Shown piece after piece: positions 57,021-64,000 of a DNA stretch of 64,000 bases. Made by a program: the position numbers and the translations under genes. Positions within the stretch are counted from its first letter, which is position 1. Each line of letters begins with the position of its first letter. This stretch comes from Phocoena phocoena. Its lineage: Eukaryota; Chordata; Mammalia; Artiodactyla; Phocoenidae. The notes beneath the pieces are model-generated. The model had not been told where the DNA came from. It saw only the letters and a list, made by a program, of their open reading frames with translations, and ran no database searches. The stretch spans positions 27,447,815 to 27,511,814 of the forward strand of contig NC_089238.1 in NCBI RefSeq assembly GCF_963924675.1, written 5' to 3'.

Positions 57021-58184
57021 GTTAAATGGGTGAATGAGTGAATAAATAACTGAAGTGGTGAACAAACAAATAAATGAATTGATTTCATCCATTCTTCCTC
57101 TGAACAGACTTCCATGCACAAACGAATGCATAAAAGGTAGGATGGAAGTAGGGGAGAGTATCTCAGGTAGCTGGAAAGGTGATGGTCACTATGTGCCCAG
57201 AAGCATGAGAATTCAGCAAGCTAAGAGACCTGCAGAAATGCAGTCTGACTTGGGCCTAAATTCTGGTAGCAGGGCTTAAATCCTCCAAGCAGCAACAGAC
57301 TTCTGTCTAGCACTTTTGAGTATAATCAACATGCACTGGTCCTATCAGTAAGGAAAGAAGGTCAGGTTGCAAATATATGAGGAATACTGGCCTTTCTTCA
57401 GAATAAATTGTTTGAAATATATTATGTGCAAAAGAAGAGATGAAAGACAGAGATAGAGAGAAACAGATGGGCTGAATTTGTTCCTCTAGGGCTTATGCCC
57501 AAAGGTGGAAAAAAAAAATCTGGCTGTTTTTCTTTCTTCCACAAGATGGGGCAATCGAAATGAATTCAGCTATAGAGCAGGAAGCGCTAGTGAATGCTTT
57601 TTCCATGTTTATAAGTTTGATTCGGGGAGACCAGAAAAATGGAGTCCGTTTTGAACTTGTTTATGCAACTGTATAACATTTCCTGAAAAGATCAGGCCTG
57701 AGGCAGACAACAGTTAGGCAAGAGGGGAGAGTCTAGGGTACATGCTCACTCCTTAGTGAGGTAGAAATGACACTGCCCAGCTTCCAGAACTCCTAGCATT
57801 CCAGCCCCAGGGAGTTGCATGTATCTCCGGCAGCAAATTTACCATTTCTTCACATTAGGAGAAATTTCCAAATCAAATATAATGATGCTTACTTTGAACT
57901 AAATTATTTTAATATGATCCATCACAATGTACAAATTCTGTCTCTTAATAGCTTGCTGCTTAAAGTCTGCAATGATTTCACTCAGTGAAATATTCCATAA
58001 TGCATTAAGCCAGGGCCTACATAAAATAATTATGACACTAAAAACTAGAGTTTTACTTTTCTACCTATGACCTATTTGCACATAATCCTTCTTGCTTCTA
58101 CCTATCATTATAAATCTATCCCTGGAAAGAATCTGGGAGAAATGGGCTCAAAAACAAGGTTTAGATTAAATTAGCACTGTTCAG
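57021..58184. other. Unannotated unique sequence
   Basis: 57880-58080 is AT-rich with TAAT-type cores and free of recognisable repeats, a possible conserved noncoding segment. A frame at 57055-57279 (74 codons) has no domain. Confidence 0.4.
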
Positions 58185-58370
58185 AAAGATAATTAATATT
58201 TGTGTGGTGTTTTGACCTTCATCACCTCATTTGACCCTCCCGATAATCCTGTAGGTTAAATATTGTTTTTATCGTCACTGTTTCACCAATATACAATATG
58301 GGTTATTGTCTTATTCAATATGCACAGTAGGTAAGTACTAAAGGTAAGCATGAAATCAGGTCTTTGGAAT
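58185..58370 (-). repeat. MIR fragment
   Basis: 'tgaccctcccgataatcctg' and 'tttatcgtcactgtttcacc' correspond to the 3' half of MIR in reverse orientation. Confidence 0.6.
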
Positions 58371-60178
58371 CCAGTTCTCATTCTCCATGGATGGGAGTGG
58401 TGGAAAGAGAGAAAGGGGAGAAAAGACTTAAAAGGAGCTAGCATACCCTTGGTTTGAGGGCCAACTACACATTGTATAAGCTAGGAAACCCAGCCACGCT
58501 GGCTTAAATAATAAAGAAAAATAATTGGCTCACACATTAGAAAAGTCCAGAAGTCCTAGTTGCTCAAAGGATGTGCTCATGGGCCCAGTCCTTGAGGTCT
58601 TAGGTTCATCTGCCAGCTTCATCCCATAACTTCAGTGGTTCTAGACTACCTTCTTGTGGTAACAAAATTATCTAAGCAGGTCCAGATCTCCTACGGTCCC
58701 ATTGAACCACATTTTCAGAAGAAACCAGTGTCAGTTTTTAAAGTTCCTGACCTGTGATTGACCCTCTTATTGGCTCAGACTGAGTCCATCTCTGAACCAA
58801 TCTCAGCTAGGAAGATCTGTGTGGCTTACTGACTTAATCCAATCAGAATCACTACACTGAAGCTGGGAATAGCATCAATCTCACCTAAACTCTCATTGCT
58901 AAGAATGAGTGAGTGGTACATTGTCCAAAAGGAAAGCCAAAAGGAAGAAACAGATTATGCCAAATCATAGAATTTATCTACTTTTTCTGTAATTTAATAA
59001 ATTATAAAGCATTGCCTCTTTGAACAAATAAAAAACTTTGTGAGAGTTCTAGGTCTATCTTGATTGCTGCATAATTACAAGAAAATCTATTACAAAATGT
59101 CCTGAAGAAAGCTTTAGGTATTAGCTTCAGAAAACTTAAAAAACAAATTCATAGACATTATATGAGAGATACCTGGTACCTAGAAAGCAGGATATTGCTC
59201 AGTAACCCTGGAATATTCAGAATTCAAGAGCAGGTAAGTATTAAGAGGCTACAGGTAGGAAAAAATGAAAGAACAGAAAATCTACATGGGTAGAAAACTT
59301 GCTGTGTCCCTTATATAAACATCTACAAAGAGCAGGGCTATCTAATTCAACTTCAGAACAGAGTCTGTCTACCAAACCATTTATTTCTCCAAGCCATAGT
59401 CTCCTCATTAGTACATGTGTTTGGGGTAGTGAGAATTACCAATCTCACAGTGTTCTACAAGAATTAAAGGCAAAAATGAGCATAAAAGGCTTTGTTAACA
59501 TGAATGCTACACAAATGTAAGAATTATATTGCTGGAAATTTTATTTATAGTTATCTAAGTTGCTATGAAAAAATGTCTGCCACAGGTTCTAAAAGATGTT
59601 CTCAAACGTAAAGCCAGTTCTATATTGAACTTCCCAAAATAGGTGACAGTTAACTACATGTTTCTCATTTGTACCAACATCCCATTAGCTCCAGTCCATC
59701 AATCTCCAATCACTCAGAAGTTCACCAAATACACTCCACATAGTACACAGTGAACTTCTGGTACACACTAAACAGTATATATGGGTCTATATGTCTGTTT
59801 TCATGACTGGCTAATTAGCCCCACTTGCATAGACATCTACTAATAATTAACAAATAAATATCTTAAATGTTGCTACACTTTGTAGAAAAAAAGCTAAAAG
59901 TTCTGAAATGCAATGCCTGCCATTGCTTAATGGAGCTAAATTTGAAAGTATACCCTCAGAATATTCTCAGATTTCCTCTGGGATGTCATTTGTAGATATC
60001 CAACAGATATCGTCAAGTAGCTCTGCCTTAGGGATAGTGACTGCACAAGAATTAGAAACATTTTCTTGGATGTGGCTAGTTGAGTATCAGCTCATGGCCC
60101 AAGCATTCATTGTTTTCCTGTATAAAGCATACTGTTTTATAGAAATTACAATGAACTACTCTCACTATAGGAGTAGAA
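58371..60178. other. Unannotated sequence, partly an ancient unassigned repeat
   Basis: 58480-58900 ('aataattggctcacacatta', 'ctctgaaccaatctcagcta') resembles a known old mammalian interspersed repeat, but I cannot name the family. The remainder, including the 94-codon frame at 59908-60192, shows nothing recognisable; that frame runs into the L1 that follows. Confidence 0.4.
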
Positions 60179-60183
60179 CATAT

Positions 60184-62088
60184 TTCCTCTAAGATCAGGA
60201 ACAAGACAAGGTTGTCCACTCTCACTACTATTATTCAACATAGTTTTGGAAGTTTTAGCCACAGCAATCAGAGAAGAAAAAGAAATAAAAGGAATACAAA
60301 TGGGAAAAGAAGAAGTAAAGCTGTCACTGTTGGTAGATGATGTGATACTATACATAGAGAATCCTACAGATGCTACCAGAAAACTACTAGAGCTAATCAA
60401 TTTGGTAAAGTAGAAGGATACAAAATTAATGCACAGAAATCTCTTGCATTCCTATACACTAATGATGAAAAACTGTGAAAGAGAAATTAAGGAAACACTC
60501 CCATTTACCACTGCAACAAAAAGAAAAAAATACCTAGGAATAAACATACCTAAGAAGACAGACCTATATGCAGAAAACTATAAGACACTGATGAAAGAAA
60601 TTAAAGATAATGCAAAACAGAGGGAGAGATATACCATGTTCTTGGATTGGAAGAATCAACATTGTGAAAATGACTATATTACCCAAAGCAATCTCCAGAC
60701 TCAGTGCAATCCCTATCAAACTACCAATGGCATTTTTCACAGAACTAGAACAAAAAATTTCACAATTTGTATGGAAACACAAAGGACCCCGAATAGCCAA
60801 AGCAATCTTGAGAAAGAAAAACAGAACTGGAGGAATTAGGCTCCCAGACTTCAGACTATACTACAAAGCTACAGTAATCAAGACAGTATGGTACTGGCAC
60901 AAAAACAAAAATATAGATCAATGGAACAGGATAGAAAGCCCAGAGATAAACCCACGCACATATGGTCACCTTATCTTTGATAAAGGAGGCAAGAATATAC
61001 AATGGAGAAAAGACAGCCTCTTCAATAAGTGGTGCTGGGAAAACTGGACAGCTACACGTAAAACAATGAAATTAGAACACTCCCTAACACCACACACAAA
61101 AATAAACTTCAAATGGATTAAGGACCTAAATGTAAGGCCAGACACTATCAAACTCTTAGAGGAAAATATAGGCAGAACACTCTATGACATAAATCACAGC
61201 AAGATCCTTTTTGACCCACCTCCTAGGGAAATGGAAATAAAAATAAACAAAGGGGATCTAATGAAACTTAAATGCTTTTTCACAGCAAAGGAAAACATAA
61301 ACAAGACGAAAAGACAACCCTCAGAATGGGAGAAAATATGTGCCAATGAAGCAACTGACAAAGGATTAATCTCCAAAATTTACAAGCAGTTCATGCAGCT
61401 CAATATCAAAAAAACAAACAACCCAACCCAAAAATGGGCAGAAGACCTAAATAGATATTTCTCCAAAGAAGACATACAGATTGCCAACAAACACATGAAA
61501 GGATGCTCAACAGCACTAATCATTAGAGAAATGCAAATCAAAACTACAGTGAGGTATCATCTCACACCAGTCAGAATGGCCATCACCAAAAAGTCTACAA
61601 ACAATAAATGCTGGAGAGGGTGTGGAGAAAAGGGAACCCTCTTGCACTGTTGGTGGGAATGTAAATTGATACAGCCACTATGGAGAACAGTATGGAAGTT
61701 CCTTAAAAAACTAAAAACAGAACGACCATATGATCCAGCAATCCCACTACTGGGCATATACCCTGAGAAAACCATAATTCAAAAAGGGTCATGTACCACA
61801 ATGTTCACTGCAGCTCTATTTACAATAGCCAGGACATGGAAGCAACCTAAGTATCCATCGACAGATGAATGGATAAAGAAGATGTGGCAAATATATACAA
61901 TGGAATATTACTCAGCCATAAAAAGAAAAGAAATTGAGTTATTTGTAGTGAGGTGGATGGACCTAAAGTCTGTCATACAGAGTGAAGTAAGTCAGAAAGA
62001 GAAAATCAAATACTGTATGCTAACACATATATATGGAATCAAAAAAAAAAAATTGGTTCTGAAGAACCTAGGGGCAGAACAGGAATAA
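60184..62088 (+). pseudogene. L1 ORF2 C-terminal two-thirds of RT plus C-terminus, 492-codon open frame
   Basis: The first part shows RT block [20 protein letters not shown] residues and the active-site region [12 protein letters not shown] 4-base deletion near 60399 and a one-base change near 60612 shift the frame. From 60610 to 62088 a single 492-codon frame is open. It carries [14 protein letters not shown], the cysteine motif C334-x3-C338-x7-H346-x4-C351 and [15 protein letters not shown]. The normal stop after YGI is lost by a one-base deletion, adding about 16 residues. Without endonuclease and the N-terminal RT it cannot function. Confidence 0.92.
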
Positions 62089-62403
62089 AGAAGCAGATGT
62101 AGAGAATGGACTTGAGGGCACAGGGAGGGGGAAGGGTAAGCTGGGACAAAGTGAGAGAGTGGCATGGACATATATACACTACCAAACGTAAAATAGATAG
62201 CTAGTGCGAAGCAGCCACATAGCACAGGGAGATCAGCTCTGTGCTTTGTGACCACCCAGAGGTGTGGGATATGGAGGGTGGGAGGGAGACGCAAGAGGGA
62301 GGAGATATGGGGATATATGTATATGTATAGCTGATTCACTTTGTTATAAAGTAGAAACTAACACACCATTGTAAAGCAATTATACTTCAATAAAGATGTT
62401 AAA

Positions 62404-62429
62404 GAGAAAAGTTAAGCTCCCCTAAAGAC
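62404..62429 (+). other. Candidate short 3' transduction tag
   Basis: Twenty-six bases that are not L1 lie between the usual L1 end and the terminal A-tail. The distance from AATAAA to the tail is about 35 bases, compatible with use of the L1 signal but cleavage in DNA flanking the source copy. The sequence differs from the tag at 5870-5898, so the two elements came from different source loci or cleavage sites. Confidence 0.55.
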
Positions 62430-62455
62430 AAAAAAAAAAAAAAAAAAAAAAAAAA

Positions 62456-62699
62456 GAGTTGGACATCAACAAAAGAATTATGCAAGGAGCAAGACTTACA
62501 AGATATAGAATTCCTGGTACACAGGCACATTTTCTCTCACTTTATCTCTCTATAGTAATCACTAACTTAGTCTTTCATTTTTTTCTGATGTAAAAATAAT
62601 CTACTTTGGTTCTTTTCTTAATATCTGAAGTTCTATAAGAAATAACTTGTGTACTCACAATGCTTCTGGGTTTTAAAAAGGGAACAATATGAAAAATTT
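62456..62699. other. Unannotated spacer
   Basis: Short unique AT-rich DNA between the L1 and a SINE, with no feature recognised. Confidence 0.4.
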
Positions 62700-62714
62700 C
62701 CCCTTTCTTTTTTT

Positions 62715-62930
62715 TTTTTTTTTTTTTTTGCGGTACGCGGGCCTCTCACTGTTGTGGCCTCTCGGCCTCTCCCGTTGCGGAGCACAGGCTCCGGACGCGC
62801 AGGCTCAGCGGCCATGGCTCACGGACCCAGCCACTCCGCGGCATGTGAGATCTTCCCGGACCGGGGCACGAACCCGCGTCCCCTGCATCGGCAGGCGGAC
62901 TCTCAACCACTGCGCCACCAGGGAAGCCCT
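62715..62930 (-). mobile_element. CHR-type SINE, short form, with 8-base internal duplication
   Basis: It opens with a T-run and 'gcggtacgcgggcctctcac' and closes with 'caccagggaagccct'. Target duplications CCCCTTTCTTTTTTT occur at 62700-62714 and 62931-62945. GGCCTCTC is tandemly duplicated at 62756-62771, absent from the other copies. It is close to consensus, so likely young. Confidence 0.96.
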
Positions 62931-62945
62931 CCCCTTTCTTTTTTT

Positions 62946-63315
62946 CAGGCATGAAAATCTTTAGTTAGCTGCATGAGAGTTAGGATGTCATTCTTATCAT
63001 TTCAGTTCCTCTAATGAACTCTGCCACTAGTATTCTGTGACAGCAGTGTATAATCAAAAGAGAAGAGTTTTCATATTTAATATGAAATAGAACCACTCTT
63101 TTTCTACAGACATTTTGCTTGGTTTTTAGTCCACATCTCCAACTAGTTAGCCCTTCTTCTCAACATAGCTCATACTAAAAAGAAATTGTCTCCAAATTTG
63201 TGATCATATACTTAATTCCTAGCCCTTTAAAATATCCTTACCTTAAATATGGAATTTTCAGGTATTTCTCATCTAAATTTCTCTCCCTCTAACATTCGTT
63301 AATCAGTAGCATCAT
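62946..63315. other. Unannotated unique sequence
   Basis: No repeat or gene recognised. Confidence 0.4.
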
Positions 63316-63327
63316 AAATGTTCTTTA

Positions 63328-63688
63328 TGGGACTTCCCTAGTGGTGCAGAGGTTAAGAATCTGCCTGCCAATGCAGGGGGCATGGGTTCGAGCTGTGGTC
63401 TGGGAAGATCCCACATGCCGTGGAGCAACTAAGCCCGTGCACCACAGCTACTGAGCCTGCGTACCACAGCTACTGAGCCTGCGTGCCACAACTACTGAAG
63501 TCTGTGTGCCTACAGCCTGTGCTCCGCAACCAGAGAAGCCACCGCAATGAGAAGCCCATGCACCGCAACAAAGAGTAGCCCCTGCTCACCACAACTAGAG
63601 AAAGCTCGCATGCAGCAATGAAGACCCAATGCAGTCAAAATTATAAATAAATAAGTTTATTTTAAAAAATAATTTAAATAAATAAATA
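63328..63688 (+). mobile_element. CHR-type SINE, long form, with duplicated module
   Basis: The head 'gggacttccctagtggtgca' is followed by long-form units. The unit accacagctactgagcctgc is present twice in tandem (about 63439-63482). The 3' module is 'accacaactagagaaagctc' and 'gaagacccaatgcagtcaaa', with an AT-rich (aaat)n tail. Target duplications AAATGTTCTTTA are perfect (63316-63327 and 63689-63700). Confidence 0.96.
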
Positions 63689-63899
63689 AAATGTTCTTTA
63701 CACAGAATCACTTAAAATTATCCACTAATTATGTTTTTCAGTATCTTTTATTTAACTCCTGAGACGTATGTTGAAATGTCCTTCTATTTACAGGTTATGC
63801 TTTTACTCGACATTTGAAAGCACAATTTTAACTTAATTTATAATAATTACGGTGAGTTCTTCACATATGAAAAGTACTAAAAAGAAATGTTCATTGAAT

Positions 63900-64000
63900 A
63901 ATAATAATAAGTAGCTTATATTTATGTAGCATTTATTATGCCCAAAGCACTATTCTAAGCACTTTTTAGAACTGACTTCTTTAGCCTCTATATAACCATA
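63900..64000 (-). repeat. MIR SINE, cut by the window end
   Basis: 'agcatttattatgcccaaag' and 'cactattctaagcacttttt' are the beginning of a MIR in reverse orientation. The rest lies outside the window. 63701-63899 holds no recognised feature. Confidence 0.75.

Larger units (their letters stand above)
60179..62455 (+). mobile_element. L1: Young L1 LINE, 5'-truncated, with extra 3' tag
   Basis: It begins inside the reverse transcriptase domain at 'atttcctctaagatcaggaa' and continues to the 3' end 'cttcaataaagatgtt' (AATAAA at 62389-62394). Next come 3 A, 26 non-L1 bases (62404-62429) and a pure A-tail of about 26. The flanks GAGTAGAACAT (60171-60181) and GAGTTGGACAT (after the tail) may be an eroded target duplication, 9 of 11. 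A long uninterrupted ORF2 stretch and homogeneous A-tail point to a recent insertion. Confidence 0.94.

Noticed and set aside
56712..57131. 139- and 111-codon minus-strand frames with poly-Phe
   Set aside because: They run across the short SINE and its A-tail read backwards. The same peptide appears at 8.6, 13.5, 15.9, 19.8, 26.9 and 62.7 kb wherever this SINE lies, so it is repeat translation and not a gene.

Overview
The window is mammalian nuclear DNA, almost certainly from a cetacean and most likely a toothed whale. The diagnostic evidence is eleven copies of a tRNA-derived SINE of the CHR (cetacean-hippopotamus-ruminant) type. Seven are the short, GC-rich, about 210 bp form, which I associate with toothed whales. 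Three are the long, about 340 bp form, and one is a structural intermediate. I saw no BovB LINE and no Bov-tA SINE, which argues against a ruminant. L1 copies with a shared 3' end, including a 7.27 kb full-length one, fit the same picture. The species call is inference from repeat content.

I found no host protein-coding exon, no structural RNA gene, no CRISPR array and no bacterial-type operon. Every long open frame lies in a transposable element, is a fusion across a SINE, or has no recognisable protein character. The window is best read as intergenic DNA or part of a very large intron, with transposons layered over older unique sequence.

Layout. 1-4.2 kb: unique DNA, MIRs and an antisense old L1 3' end. 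4.2-6.9 kb: a young 5'-truncated L1 (11-bp target duplication) followed by an older L1 3' end. 7-15 kb: L2 and MIR fragments, two antisense SINEs (one inside an old L1), and a repeat-poor AT-rich stretch near 11.7-12.6 kb. 15.1-17.1 kb: an L1 with a 5' inversion of the twin-priming type, later hit by a SINE. 17-36 kb: mostly unique DNA with MIR and L2 remnants, SINEs, a MER2 DNA transposon, MaLR LTRs (one inside an L2) and hAT-type elements. 36.2-38.5 kb: a hAT element with a perfect 8-bp target duplication, a long SINE, an old L1 and an MLT1-like LTR. 40.75-48.02 kb: a full-length antisense L1 splitting a MIR, with 17-bp duplications, a YY1-like site at its 5' end and a 5'UTR of about 2.1 kb; both ORFs are broken. 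48-50 kb: an old LINE split by a long SINE, then an MLT1 LTR. 50.6-54.3 kb: an ancient antisense L1. 54-60 kb: unique DNA, L2, MIR and one SINE. 60.2-62.45 kb: a young 5'-truncated L1 with a 492-codon open stretch of ORF2. 62.7-63.7 kb: two SINEs. A MIR is cut by the window end.

Nothing here amounts to a new biological system. The most informative observations are mechanistic: two young L1 copies carrying short non-L1 tags before their A-tails, a twin-priming inversion whose breakpoints nearly coincide in L1 coordinates, an intermediate SINE form, a full-length L1 with an unusually long 5'UTR, a hAT insertion with exact boundaries, and a TG/CA inverted-repeat microsatellite. Subfamily names for old repeats come from memory of consensus sequences and were not verified by a database search.
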